Shown here one piece after another: positions 53,449-62,435 of a stretch of DNA of 64,000 nt. The notes beneath the pieces were generated by a model. That model did no database searches. It saw only the letters and a list, made by a program, of their open reading frames with translations, and had not been told where the DNA came from. The position numbers and the translations under genes were made by a program. How positions within the stretch are numbered: position 1 is the stretch's first letter; the number at the start of each line of letters is the position of its first letter. The DNA is from Polynucleobacter sp. CS-Odin-A6. Lineage in GTDB: Bacteria; Pseudomonadota; Gammaproteobacteria; Burkholderiales; Burkholderiaceae. The stretch covers positions 62,001-126,000 of the forward strand of contig NZ_JACVPD010000004.1 in NCBI RefSeq assembly GCF_018882095.1, in the 5' to 3' direction.

Positions 53449-55026
53449 ATGAATGACACAGTGACTAAGGCTTTAGACCTTATTGAGCAAGGTCATCTCA
53501 ATCAAGCCAAATGGATTTACGAAAGTATTCTTCAGGACGAGCCCCATCAGTTTGATGCTTTATATATGTTGGGCGCACTACTAACTAATGAGGATCCAGA
53601 CAGATCTATCCAATTACTTTCTAAGGCGATTGAAATCAATCCGCACGTTCCAGAGTGCTTTGTGAGCGCTGCTAGTGCTCTGATTCAATTGGAGAAGTAT
53701 CAGTTAGCACTAGATTGCTGCCAGCAGGCCTTATCTTTGAAGGCTAACTCTTGGGAGGCAAATGCTAATTTGAGTGCAGCTTTTTATCATTTAAAGCGTT
53801 GGAATGAAGCCTTGATTTACTCTAATATCGCCATCAGTCTTCAGCCGCAGATAGCAAAGTTGTACTCAAACCGCGGCAATGTTTTGCAGGAACTCTTTCT
53901 TTACGACCAGGCCTTGGAGGATTTTGGAGTGGCGATTGAGTTAGATGCTAGCAATCCCCAATTTTATCTAGACCGAAGTAAGGCTTATCATGCGCTACAG
54001 TTAACGCATTTAGCAATTGAAGATCTGCAAAAAGCAATTATGATCGAGCCACTTTTCCTAGAGGCACAAATTTTCCTTGCTCAACTTTACTTATTAAGCG
54101 GTAGTTATCAATTGGGTTGGAGTAAATATGATTGGCGCTGGCAATGTAAAGACTCTAATTTGCAGCCTCTGATTATTAAAAAACCTCGTTGGGTTGCCGG
54201 CAGTAACTTTCCGCGAGTATTGATTTGGGCAGAGCAGGGCGTAGCCGAGCATATATTTTTTGGGGGATTACTTCCTGAAATGAAAAAATTAGTATCTGAC
54301 CTGATAGTGCAAGTGGACCCGAGCTTGATTTCTCTGTTTCAGCGCTCTATGCCGGATATGACTTTTTACTCAACTGAGCAGATAGTTGATGAAAAACTAT
54401 ACGATGCCCATCTCCCGATGGGTGACTTGGCAGGGCTTTTTAGAAACCATCTCGATGATTTTTGTAATGTAAAGACCCAGTTTCTCGTAGCTGATCAACA
54501 GCATACAGACAGCATTAAAGAGGCTTTATCAAGTAAAGATCAGCTTTTAATTGGCATCTCCTGTAACCAAGAAAGCAGTCAAGCGGATCCCAATAGAATT
54601 CTGGAGCTTAGTCGTTTAGTCAGCACCCTTAATATACCGAGCGTCAAATTTGTGAGTCTTGATGATGGTGATCATGAAGTACGAATTCAGGAGCTCCAAA
54701 AGCAATCATTAATTGAGGTAATACAGCGCTCTCAGCTTGAAAATCAAAGCAATCTTGACGATTTAGCGTCCCTGATTAGAGCCTGTGATCTTATTATTTC
54801 TGTAGATAATCCGATTGTGCATTTGGCTGGTGCTCTCAATAAGCCTTGCTGGGTCCTGTTAGCTAAAATGCCAGACTGGCGCTGGTTGTTAAATGTGAAT
54901 TTGACTCCTTGGTATCCTAGTCTGCGACTCTGTAGGCAAACTGTCGATGGTCAATGGGACGACGTTCTTCAAAAAATTCGGGCAGACTTAATGCCTTTAT
55001 TCAGCTCCCCTGGGCACTATCACTAA
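53449..55026 (+). CDS. TPR protein with glycosyltransferase-like C-terminus
   Basis: A 525-residue protein. Residues 1-230 are six or so TPR units (ALYMLGALLTNEDPDRSIQL, LYSNRGNVLQELFLYDQALE). The C-terminal half has LIRACDLIISVDNPIVHLAG, ALNKPCWVLLAKMPDWRWLL and PWYPSLRLCRQT, a GT9-like donor-site pattern found in TPR-containing transferases next to flagellin genes. It follows fliR by 28 bases and is followed by a flagellin gene, so flagellin glycosylation is a fair inference. Confidence 0.78.
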   Translation: MNDTVTKALDLIEQGHLNQAKWIYESILQDEPHQFDALYMLGALLTNEDPDRSIQLLSKAIEINPHVPECFVSAASALIQLEKYQLALDCCQQALSLKANSWEANANLSAAFYHLKRWNEALIYSNIAISLQPQIAKLYSNRGNVLQELFLYDQALEDFGVAIELDASNPQFYLDRSKAYHALQLTHLAIEDLQKAIMIEPLFLEAQIFLAQLYLLSGSYQLGWSKYDWRWQCKDSNLQPLIIKKPRWVAGSNFPRVLIWAEQGVAEHIFFGGLLPEMKKLVSDLIVQVDPSLISLFQRSMPDMTFYSTEQIVDEKLYDAHLPMGDLAGLFRNHLDDFCNVKTQFLVADQQHTDSIKEALSSKDQLLIGISCNQESSQADPNRILELSRLVSTLNIPSVKFVSLDDGDHEVRIQELQKQSLIEVIQRSQLENQSNLDDLASLIRACDLIISVDNPIVHLAGALNKPCWVLLAKMPDWRWLLNVNLTPWYPSLRLCRQTVDGQWDDVLQKIRADLMPLFSSPGHYH

Positions 55027-55290
55027 ACAGCTTTACTGAAGAGTTGGGCAGATGATATTTCTTGGCTTGCTCCATCATCGTGATTGCAGATACTTTTAAA
55101 TCCAGCACAAAGGGCATTCACCAAAGCGGCGAAATAAGTTGATAAAGCCCTACCCAGCTAAGCCATAAATGGTGGTTTACTTAGGGCTAAGGTACCTAGA
55201 TTGTAAAAAAACCTCATATTTTTTAAAGGTTTACTCAAGTTTGCCGTTAATTAAGATGTAGGGGTCTAGTTTTTCACTAAACTTATGATT

Positions 55291-55309
55291 AAATGACATT
55301 AGGTCATTT
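55291..55309. promoter_or_regulatory. Inverted repeat before flagellin A
   Basis: AAATGAC, 5 bases, GTCATTT: perfect 7-bp arms, ending 17 bases before the flagellin ATG, just upstream of its TAAGG ribosome site. It may be an operator or a leader hairpin. The rest of the 300-base gap before it holds no gene; a possible longer stem AGCCCTA ... TAGGGCT lies near 55146-55186. Confidence 0.4.
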
Positions 55310-55326
55310 TCGTAAGGTTACCCCTC

Positions 55327-56127
55327 ATGTCCATCTTAATTCCTAGACTTTCACCCATTCTCTCGAATGCTATCAGTTCTGTTGAGGATAAGATGGTGAA
55401 GACTCAAACTCAGTTAGCTACAGGTATCAACCCAGACTTGAGTTCTTCAAGTGCCAGCGTCATTTTATCTCTCTCATCTGATATATCAACGTGGGGCACC
55501 AGAACAACTGGCCTCAAAACTGCCAATGATTTAGTGGGCGTTACCCAAGTTGGACTCGCTTCAATATCCAGTATTTTGTATCAAATGCTAAATTTGGTGA
55601 ATTCTGCAGCAGCAGACCCTACAAACGCAAGCACTTATGGCAGCAGCTATCAATCCCTTGGCTTGCAAATTAAATCTATTGCTAGTAGCTCCCTTATTAA
55701 CGGACAAACCTTGCTCGGTTCGAGTCCAGGAATCACGATTTATCCGGCGCTTAGCTCAAGTATTAGTTCAAGCGTAGCTGGCTATGACTTTAATACCTTA
55801 GGCACTTCGCTAGCGGCGGACCACGACTTATCTACTACTGCTTCTGTATCAACAACTACAAAGTTAGCAAATCTCAACACTTATATTGATCAGGTTAGCG
55901 CCTTGCAATCGTCAATGAGTGCTTATAGTGGGGCAATTAAGGCCAACATTACTGCGGCGACAGGGTTTTCTAGTGGCTTAAGCGCCTATATTGATGATCT
56001 ACAAAATGTTGACGCGACTGCATTACAAACCCAACTTCAAGTCCATAGCAATCAACTGAGCATTGATTATTATTTAGTAGGGCAATTAAACGCTGCTGCT
56101 GCTGAAGAGCTAAGAATTTTTAGATAG
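55327..56127 (+). CDS. Flagellin-like protein A
   Basis: A 266-residue flagellin-like protein. The N-terminal D0/D1 region is divergent (LSNAISSVEDKMVKTQTQLA) and the C-terminus keeps the shared pattern SNQLSIDYYLVGQLNAAAAE, ending IFR. The middle is Ser-rich (SSISSSVAGYDFNT). It is the only one of four paralogues on the plus strand and it differs most at the start. It could be a minor filament or junction subunit rather than the main flagellin. Confidence 0.8.
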   Translation: MSILIPRLSPILSNAISSVEDKMVKTQTQLATGINPDLSSSSASVILSLSSDISTWGTRTTGLKTANDLVGVTQVGLASISSILYQMLNLVNSAAADPTNASTYGSSYQSLGLQIKSIASSSLINGQTLLGSSPGITIYPALSSSISSSVAGYDFNTLGTSLAADHDLSTTASVSTTTKLANLNTYIDQVSALQSSMSAYSGAIKANITAATGFSSGLSAYIDDLQNVDATALQTQLQVHSNQLSIDYYLVGQLNAAAAEELRIFR

Positions 56128-56189
56128 TGATTTGATCTAAACAATGTGGGCTATGCAGATGTTGAGCTCAATCTGCTGAGAGCAAATAC

Positions 56190-56561
56190 TTAAGCAGTAT
56201 TCTGCTGCTTTGCTGTATTACTAGAGTCCTCTGCCGAGGCCGGTTTATTGTAGGGCTCTAGAATTATTTCTATAGAAGTAATGACCAGGGGCAAGTAATC
56301 CATCTTCTGAGTTTGAATGGTACTGTTGAGGATTTGAATATTCGTGCTGTAGATATTTTTAAGCATCGTACGGTGCTGAGAATTCAACTTCTCATTCAGG
56401 TTTTCTTGAACCCACTGTAGCCCCTCTGAAACTTCAAGTAGTTTTTTATGGGTCTCTACGGGGTTAAATTCCCCAGCCATGATTCGCTTCAGAATCATAA
56501 TCACAGATTCAAACCAGCGTTTTTCAAAGCTAGCGCCTGTGAGGTTGTTATCAACCGACAC
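56190..56561 (-). CDS. FliS-like flagellin chaperone candidate
   Basis: A 123-residue helical protein. The helices NPVETHKKLLEVSEGLQWVQ and HRTMLKNIYSTNIQILNSTI, with the Leu-rich YLPLVITSIEIIL end, fit the four-helix fold of FliS in size and order, but the usual N-terminal Tyr-rich motif is not seen. It converges on flagellin A and is read in the same direction as flagellin genes B-D, which supports a flagellin chaperone. Identification is tentative. Confidence 0.5.
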   Translation of the reverse strand: MSVDNNLTGASFEKRWFESVIMILKRIMAGEFNPVETHKKLLEVSEGLQWVQENLNEKLNSQHRTMLKNIYSTNIQILNSTIQTQKMDYLPLVITSIEIILEPYNKPASAEDSSNTAKQQNTA

Positions 56562-56706
56562 ATATGCATTGATGGCGTTTTGTTTTTGAAAAATTTTGGG
56601 CTCGACTTTCTGTGCTTTGATAAAACAAATTTTAACCTACACTAATTTAGCATATTAGCGTAGGTTAAGTTGTTATTTAATGCCATAACGGCCTGTCAGC
56701 TCTGAG

Positions 56707-57888
56707 TTATCGGAAAATCGAAAGAATCGCTGCTGAGGCCTGATTCATTTGACTGACTAGATAGTAGTCAACACTTTGTTGTGTATTCAGATTCTGCAAG
56801 AAGGCTTGCAGTTCTGTGGCATCTACGTTGGCAATACTATCAATCGTCTTTTGAACGCCAGTACCTAAAGCATTTGCGGTCTCCAGTTGCGCTTTAAGTC
56901 CTGTGGTCGCAGCACTTAAGGAAGATTGTGCAGAAGATATAGTCGTAATCTGATTAGCTAGTGAAGTAGTTGCGATTTGACAGTTGGCAATTGCAGTGAA
57001 TCTAGTATCAACTACAAGGCTAGGGGGTGAGTGTGTACCAGCATTGACAGAGGTTAAAGTTAACACGCCTGATGCTGCTGAAGCAGTGAAGTCAGCTTTT
57101 AATGAATTATATTTATCAGCTAATAAGCTTCCGTCAGTCGTTGTAAAGTTTGTCGTTGGTGTTCCGCTTGTAATGAAGGCTGCAAACGCAGTTGCGACTG
57201 TGGCGGCGGAAACTGTTGTACCAGATGGGCAGGTATAGACTAATCCCGAAACAGTAACGCTATCGCCCGCAATAAGAACTGATGCTGGTGATGTGTCGCT
57301 CAAGGTGATGGTATCGATTTGGTGAGTCGCCCCTGATGCTGCAGTAGATACATTTGTCCCAGTCATACCGCCATTAATTCTGAGATTATTAATGATTGTG
57401 GCCATGGCAGTGACGTCTGCAGCTTGTACAGTAGTTTGAGAAGCAATGGTGCCATCAATGCCCGTGGTAACTGTGAGACCAGTGCTGGTATTAATGAGGT
57501 TGTTACCGTTTACTCCGGCTGATGCAGCAATGTCGCCAATTTGTTTAGCTAGACTTTCAAATGTTGTATTTAAACTATCTCGATCAGTAGAGGCAAATCC
57601 AACGCTAGATGACTGGACGGAAAGTCCTTTCATTTGAACCATGATATCTGCAATCGATTGGAGGGCAACTTGTCCAACATCAATGACGCTTTGCGCATCA
57701 ACAATGTTTTTCTCAACCGACTTATAGCCCAGCACTTGTGCAGTTAGCCTTGTCACAACCCCATTTTCAGCGGGATTTAAGGTTCTCTTGCCCGCAGCTA
57801 ATTGGACTTGCGTCTCAACAATTTTCTTCTGAACGTCATTGACGCCAGATGCTAGGGTAGTTGCTAATCCAGTTATCGTATTGTTCAC
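56707..57888 (-). CDS. Flagellin-like protein B
   Basis: A 393-residue flagellin, the longest of the four paralogues. The N-terminal domain (VQKKIVETQVQLAAGKRTLN, PAENGVVTRLTAQ) and C-terminal domain (LNTQQSVDYYLVSQMNQASA, ending IFR) match flagellin C. The extra length is a variable central domain of about 130 residues, rich in Thr, Ala, Ser and Val, which would form the exposed filament surface and offers many Ser/Thr sites for O-glycosylation. Confidence 0.9.
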   Translation of the reverse strand: MNNTITGLATTLASGVNDVQKKIVETQVQLAAGKRTLNPAENGVVTRLTAQVLGYKSVEKNIVDAQSVIDVGQVALQSIADIMVQMKGLSVQSSSVGFASTDRDSLNTTFESLAKQIGDIAASAGVNGNNLINTSTGLTVTTGIDGTIASQTTVQAADVTAMATIINNLRINGGMTGTNVSTAASGATHQIDTITLSDTSPASVLIAGDSVTVSGLVYTCPSGTTVSAATVATAFAAFITSGTPTTNFTTTDGSLLADKYNSLKADFTASAASGVLTLTSVNAGTHSPPSLVVDTRFTAIANCQIATTSLANQITTISSAQSSLSAATTGLKAQLETANALGTGVQKTIDSIANVDATELQAFLQNLNTQQSVDYYLVSQMNQASAAILSIFR

Positions 57889-58021
57889 TTTATTTCCTCT
57901 TAATCCTTTAATGTCCTGGCATTAGCTTGCGAAAAGGGTGCAGTGCCAGGGCCTAAACAGATAAAAAATACTTCTATAAGGAGAATAATAGTAAAAATTC
58001 AACAATTCAATCGCGTAAAAA

Positions 58022-58040
58022 AGCCGGGAATTACCCGGCT
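58022..58040 (-). terminator. Rho-independent terminator after flagellin C
   Basis: AGCCGGG, 5 bases, CCCGGCT; on the minus strand it is followed by a T-run. It ends the transcript of the flagellin gene whose stop is at 58075. Confidence 0.85.
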
Positions 58041-58074
58041 CTTTTACGCTTAGAAAGCTAAAACGCGTTTTAAA

Positions 58075-58884
58075 TCAACGGAATATCGATAAAATCGCTG
58101 CAGAAGCTGTATTTAGCTGGCTAACCAAGTAGTAATCAATACTTTGCTGGTTATTCAACGATTGTAGCTTAGTTTGTAGCGCAGTAGAGTCAATCGCAGT
58201 CATAGAAGCAACTGCACCATTTAAGCCAGACTCCAATCCAGTAGCATTTGCCATCTGCGCGGTTACCCCGACAGTGTAGGCGCTAAGGTTAGCCTGAGCA
58301 GTAGACACGGCTTGAATTAAGGTGTCTAGGTTGGTAATCATCGTACCGGCATTGCTTGAAGTACCGATACCGGTAGCTAAACTTGCAGTCGTGATACTAG
58401 CGGTAATACCTTGACCAGTAAGGGACATGGCGCTTGTACCATCCTGGTTTACAGTTACGCTCAATGCGGTAGCGCCGCTGACCAGGTTGTTAGTAGAGCC
58501 GTTTAAACTAGCGTTAGTAATAAGGGAGCTTACTTGGGTTGAGAGTTGCTGAAAACTTGTGTTTAGCGAAGCTCTGTCGGTGCCATCCACTAATCCAGCG
58601 CTCTGCGATTGTGTTGCCAAGGCCTTCATTTGGATAAGAATGTCAGAAACTGATCCTAGTGCAGTCTGACCAACATTGATGATATTTTGGGCAACAGTAA
58701 GGTTGGCTTTAATTTTTGTGTAGCCGGCTGCTTGAGAAGATAAGCGAGTCACAACCCCTTGTTCGCCAGGGTTTAAATCTGCCGTACCCCGTGCTAAAGC
58801 ATTTTGAGTTGAAATGATGTCGTTTTGAACATCTTTAACAGAGTTCGCAAGAGTAATTTGTAGCGGACTAAAAGTAAATGGCAT
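58075..58884 (-). CDS. Flagellin-like protein C
   Basis: A 269-residue flagellin without the large central domain of B. N-terminal (VQNDIISTQNALARGTADLN, PGEQGVVTRLSSQ) and C-terminal parts (LNNQQSIDYYLVSQLNTASA, ending IFR) are closest to B. A strong terminator follows and there is a long divergent gap (58885-59166) upstream, so it has its own promoter. Compact size suggests it could be the main filament protein, but expression is not known. Confidence 0.9.
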   Translation of the reverse strand: MPFTFSPLQITLANSVKDVQNDIISTQNALARGTADLNPGEQGVVTRLSSQAAGYTKIKANLTVAQNIINVGQTALGSVSDILIQMKALATQSQSAGLVDGTDRASLNTSFQQLSTQVSSLITNASLNGSTNNLVSGATALSVTVNQDGTSAMSLTGQGITASITTASLATGIGTSSNAGTMITNLDTLIQAVSTAQANLSAYTVGVTAQMANATGLESGLNGAVASMTAIDSTALQTKLQSLNNQQSIDYYLVSQLNTASAAILSIFR

Positions 58885-59166
58885 GATTCTTTTCCTTGAG
58901 TTAAATTTACACGGTCACTATGACTGTGATAAACGGCTTGCTTATGCACCATGCATAAGAACAAACCAACTTACGAAAAAGCATCAGTGCGCAGTACTTA
59001 GACTACATCAACAGAGCTTGGCGCTAACTATTACATTAGCTCATTTGAAAACTTCCGCAGAAGCTTTCGATCTATATTTACTTTAACGGTAAAACTTTAA
59101 AATACTTTAGCAAATAGTTTTTATTTATTATAAAAAACGAGTGTTGCTCATTTTTGATCGGGTTGA

Positions 59167-60003
59167 TTAATTTAACCCGGATTTAAGGCTGGCTATCTTT
59201 AAAGATTTATAAGCATCAGGATCTAATTGGCTAATGAGTTGATAGTCAATGTTTTGTTTACTTTTTAATTGAGTAAGCTGCTCTTTAACTTTGACAGGAT
59301 CAATATTTTGTAAGGTCTTGATGGAGTCTGAAGCTTGTACACTCAGGCCTGTGAGCTCGTTTGCCTTTTTAGATAGCTCACTAGAGGCATACTTTAAATT
59401 GGTCTCACCATTACTAATTTGCATCATGGCACTGCGTATGGAGTTGTTGGCTTCCTGGGCATTTTGTGGAGTGTCTAATTTGACGCCGCTTAGCAGGCCA
59501 GTGGTCATCATGCCGAAGACATTCACGCTGTTAATAAAGTAGCGAGATGCGGCCGTCTTATCAGTACCGATCACGACATTCATACCAGCGGTGCCACTCA
59601 ACAGATTGGTTCCATTCAGTTTAGCGCTAGTTGCTAACTTACCAATCTCTGTAACCAATTTCTGAAAGCGAAAGTTAAAATTATTGCTATCACTCGCATT
59701 AAGGCTTGGACTGGATGCTAGCGATGCCATTTGTTGCATCTGTCTCATCAACTTGTTAATTGAAGTAATCGCTGTTTGTGCAACACCGATTGTATTTTGT
59801 GCAGCAGTGATGCTGGCTTGCGGCTTTGTGAAAGATGAAGCAGTTTTAGAAAGGGTGGCTACAGTATCTTGCTGCTCAGTAGTTAATACTTTTTTACCAG
59901 AGACTAGCTGAGATTCTAGTGCCTTAATTTTCGTCTGAGAATCTTTAACAGCAGTTGTAATAGAGTTAACTAAGTTAGTTTTAGCAATGCTCATGTTAGG
60001 CAT
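59167..60003 (-). CDS. Flagellin-like protein D (divergent C-terminus)
   Basis: A 278-residue paralogue. The start SQTKIKALESQLVSGKKVLT follows the flagellin pattern, but the C-terminus reads LKSKQNIDYQLISQLDPDAY then KSLKIASLKSGLN, so the YYLV and terminal IFR of the other three are missing. C-terminal D0 packing is needed for filament growth, so it may be a specialised or minor subunit. The stop codon lies within a hairpin (CGGGTT/AACCCG). Upstream it is 64 bases from flgM on the same strand. Confidence 0.8.
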   Translation of the reverse strand: MPNMSIAKTNLVNSITTAVKDSQTKIKALESQLVSGKKVLTTEQQDTVATLSKTASSFTKPQASITAAQNTIGVAQTAITSINKLMRQMQQMASLASSPSLNASDSNNFNFRFQKLVTEIGKLATSAKLNGTNLLSGTAGMNVVIGTDKTAASRYFINSVNVFGMMTTGLLSGVKLDTPQNAQEANNSIRSAMMQISNGETNLKYASSELSKKANELTGLSVQASDSIKTLQNIDPVKVKEQLTQLKSKQNIDYQLISQLDPDAYKSLKIASLKSGLN

Positions 60004-60067
60004 TAAGAATTAACATTGTCAGTGAATTTGTTTCAGCGCAAAAAATTGAATACGCTTTCTTTTCAAT

Positions 60068-60376
60068 CTATTTAGATTTGAGAAAAGAAACAACATCCTT
60101 AACCATGGCATCTGCCACTTTGCTTGAGTCAACTGCAAACCGACCGCTTTCAATTTCACTACGGATGATGTCTACTTTTTTAGCATCAAATACTGGGCTA
60201 TTAGCAACGATTGCTTGCAACGATTGAAGTTGACTTGAAAGTTTGGTGATATCAGCTGCGGGGGGAGGGACAGCACCAGCGCTAGGGTTTACAGTTGAAG
60301 TCGGAGTGCTCTCACCCGTAGCTGGTTTCTCAACTACAGTATTCAGTGCGGTCTTTAAAGGATCGTTAATTTTCAT
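60068..60376 (-). CDS. flgM: Anti-sigma-28 factor FlgM
   Basis: A 102-residue FlgM, which holds sigma-28 inactive until export through the finished hook. The N-terminal half is disordered and Pro/Thr-rich (VEKPATGESTPTSTVNPSAG). The C-terminal sigma-binding helices are typical: VFDAKKVDIIRSEIESGRFA then VDSSKVADAMVKDVVSFLKS. It is placed between flgA and the flagellin gene D on the same strand. The gap to flgA is 150 bases. Confidence 0.92.
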   Translation of the reverse strand: MKINDPLKTALNTVVEKPATGESTPTSTVNPSAGAVPPPAADITKLSSQLQSLQAIVANSPVFDAKKVDIIRSEIESGRFAVDSSKVADAMVKDVVSFLKSK

Positions 60377-60526
60377 GGGGTCACTTTAGCGTAGTTTTAG
60401 ATACATGTTCTTCAGAAACTGTTGATGAAGGATATTTTGTAAATAAAACATTACTTCATCACCTTCTTTTACGGCGCCTAATCGGCTTTCTTTAGGCATT
60501 TTTATCTCAAGCACTCATTCTGAGGG

Positions 60527-61321
60527 TTAATTTTTGCCACCAACCTCAACCTGGCCATCTTTTCTAGCAATACCAGTCACTACACTGCCATTATTAACTC
60601 TGACCTTAGTAATTTCGCCCTCAGCAGCAGCATTTAGGGCTTGACCTTCAGTGGTAATCGAAAACCCAGTGCCTTTACTAGCGACCCTGACACTCTGCCC
60701 TTGCTGAATTACGATGGGCATTTTGAGCATTTCTTTTTTAATGACAGTGCCCGCGGCTAGGGTCATTTTGGCGCTGGTACCAATAATAGGGCTAATTTCA
60801 GTAAAAATCCCAGTTGGGAGGGCAGTTATATCGCCTTTTTGCAGCTGTAAATCATTGGGGTTGATAGTTTGGCCTTGGCCCAGTGGATTGGCGGCCACCA
60901 CATAATTAGCGATGATGCTGACATTCGCTTGGAGGTAAACCGTCCATGGTTTTGGTTGGCTACAGCGCACTCCCACAGTGGTCCGGCCCCAAGCAGCACT
61001 GCTTGGAGGGAAAAACGCCTCAGGATTAGGGCAAAGATCCAAGCGGGTCCCCTGCTCCATGGGGGTGATAGTGATTTCAACCTTGCCAGGCGAGCCAGCA
61101 CTTTGAGCCGTTAAAAACTCCTTAACCTTCTGATTTATAAGGCGAAGATCTTGGATTTGGGGCTGTCCTTGCGCCCAGCCTATTTGCGGCATTACTAGTA
61201 GGGTGCTGGAGATTAATAAGGCATTAAAGAGCTTAAAACCCCACTTAAAAGGTATGAAATACAGTTTTTCAGGCTTTGCTGGTATTGGAGATGATTCTTG
61301 AATAAAACTATTCATGCTCAA
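60527..61321 (-). CDS. flgA: Flagellar P-ring assembly chaperone FlgA
   Basis: A 264-residue FlgA with an N-terminal extension and a membrane/signal segment (FNALLISSTLLVMPQIGWAQ). The SAF-type C-terminal domain has INPNDLQLQKGDITALPTGI, VIKKEMLKMPIVIQQGQSVR and GFSITTEGQALNAAAEGEIT, ending VTGIARKDGQVEV. FlgA helps the P-ring protein FlgI form its ring in the periplasm. It is divergent from flgB, as in many proteobacteria. Confidence 0.93.
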   Translation of the reverse strand: MSMNSFIQESSPIPAKPEKLYFIPFKWGFKLFNALLISSTLLVMPQIGWAQGQPQIQDLRLINQKVKEFLTAQSAGSPGKVEITITPMEQGTRLDLCPNPEAFFPPSSAAWGRTTVGVRCSQPKPWTVYLQANVSIIANYVVAANPLGQGQTINPNDLQLQKGDITALPTGIFTEISPIIGTSAKMTLAAGTVIKKEMLKMPIVIQQGQSVRVASKGTGFSITTEGQALNAAAEGEITKVRVNNGSVVTGIARKDGQVEVGGKN

Positions 61322-61521
61322 TCCTAAGATAGATAAGTATCAAAAGCATGATTTTAGGAGTAGGGCGGTAAGTCAATAGCTCAATTAGCCCAGCAATTCC
61401 CCCTTTTATTGAAAGATCAATAAAGGAGAGGGCAAATTACATTAGAGAAAATGCAATTTATAGGTTTACATATCCTATTACGACAGCAAAAAAGATTTCT
61501 TTAGGGGAATTGGAGAAAAAA

Positions 61522-61968
61522 ATGAATAAATTAGATGCATTGTTTGATTTTAACGCAACTGCCTTGCGGGTGAGGGCGCAGCGTCAAGAAATTCTAGCTG
61601 CCAATATCGCCAATACTGACACCCCGAACTTCAAAGCTCGGGATATTGACTTTGCGTCTTCCTTTAAAAAGGCCCTAGAAGCCAATGTGTCCAATGCCGC
61701 CAATAACTCTACAGGAAGCCAAAGCGGAGCGCTTTCTTTGACCACTAGCCATCAAAAACACATTTCCGGGGATGTGAAAAAAGGCGGCATTAGTGAAGAA
61801 GACTTGCTCTATCGCCCCTTGATACAGAGCAGTGTGGATGGTAACTCGGTCGACGGCGAGGTTGAGCGGACCGCATTCGTAGATAACGCCATTCATTACG
61901 AAGCCAACATCACAATGCTCAACGCTAGCATTAAAGATATGAATGAAGCGCTTAAACCTAGCGCTTAA
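61522..61968 (+). CDS. flgB: Flagellar proximal rod protein FlgB
   Basis: A 148-residue FlgB. ATG 61522 is preferred over the TTG at 61510, since TTGGAG lies about 8 bases before it. The N-terminal rod motif is present (QEILAANIANTDTPNFKARD), as is the C-terminal rod block (NAIHYEANITMLNASIKDMN). It starts the flgBCDE rod-hook operon. The 200-base divergent gap to flgA should hold promoters for both. Confidence 0.95.
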   Translation: MNKLDALFDFNATALRVRAQRQEILAANIANTDTPNFKARDIDFASSFKKALEANVSNAANNSTGSQSGALSLTTSHQKHISGDVKKGGISEEDLLYRPLIQSSVDGNSVDGEVERTAFVDNAIHYEANITMLNASIKDMNEALKPSA

Positions 61969-62011
61969 TTATTTTTTTGATTCACTTTAATAAATAGAAC
62001 GGTAAATCACT

Positions 62012-62422
62012 ATGTCTTCCTTACTTAATGTTTTTAATATCTCTAGTTCGGCCATGAGCGCTCAATCACAACGTTTAAATACGGTTGCGAGTAACTTGGC
62101 AAACGTTGATAGCGCAACGAGCGCTAATGGTCAGCCTTATAAAGCGAAACAAGTTATTTTTGAGGCTGCGCAGGTTGGAACATCGGGTCATCAGGGCGTT
62201 AAGGTAAAAGAAGTAATTGAGGATCAATCTCCGTCACGAATGGTGCATGAACCTGCCAATCCCTTGGCGGATAAAGATGGCTATGTTGCCATGCCGAACG
62301 TGAATGCAACTCAGGAAATGGTGAATATGATTTCCACTTCACGCTCTTATCAAAACAACGTTGAAACTATGAATGCAGCTAAAGCAATGTTGCAAAGAAC
62401 TATAACCATTGGCCAAGCCTAA
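62012..62422 (+). CDS. flgC: Flagellar proximal rod protein FlgC
   Basis: A 136-residue FlgC. It starts with the rod motif FNISSSAMSAQSQRLNTVAS then NLANVDSATSANGQPYKAKQ, and ends with VNMISTSRSYQNNVETMNAA, the conserved C-terminal coiled-coil. Length is normal. It follows flgB by 43 bases and precedes flgD by 13. Confidence 0.96.
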   Translation: MSSLLNVFNISSSAMSAQSQRLNTVASNLANVDSATSANGQPYKAKQVIFEAAQVGTSGHQGVKVKEVIEDQSPSRMVHEPANPLADKDGYVAMPNVNATQEMVNMISTSRSYQNNVETMNAAKAMLQRTITIGQA

Positions 62423-62435
62423 TTAGGACATTAAT

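Noticed and set aside
56156..56179. Stem-loop between flagellin A and the FliS-like gene as a terminator
   Set aside because: Arms pair only with a bulge and there is no T-run on either strand.
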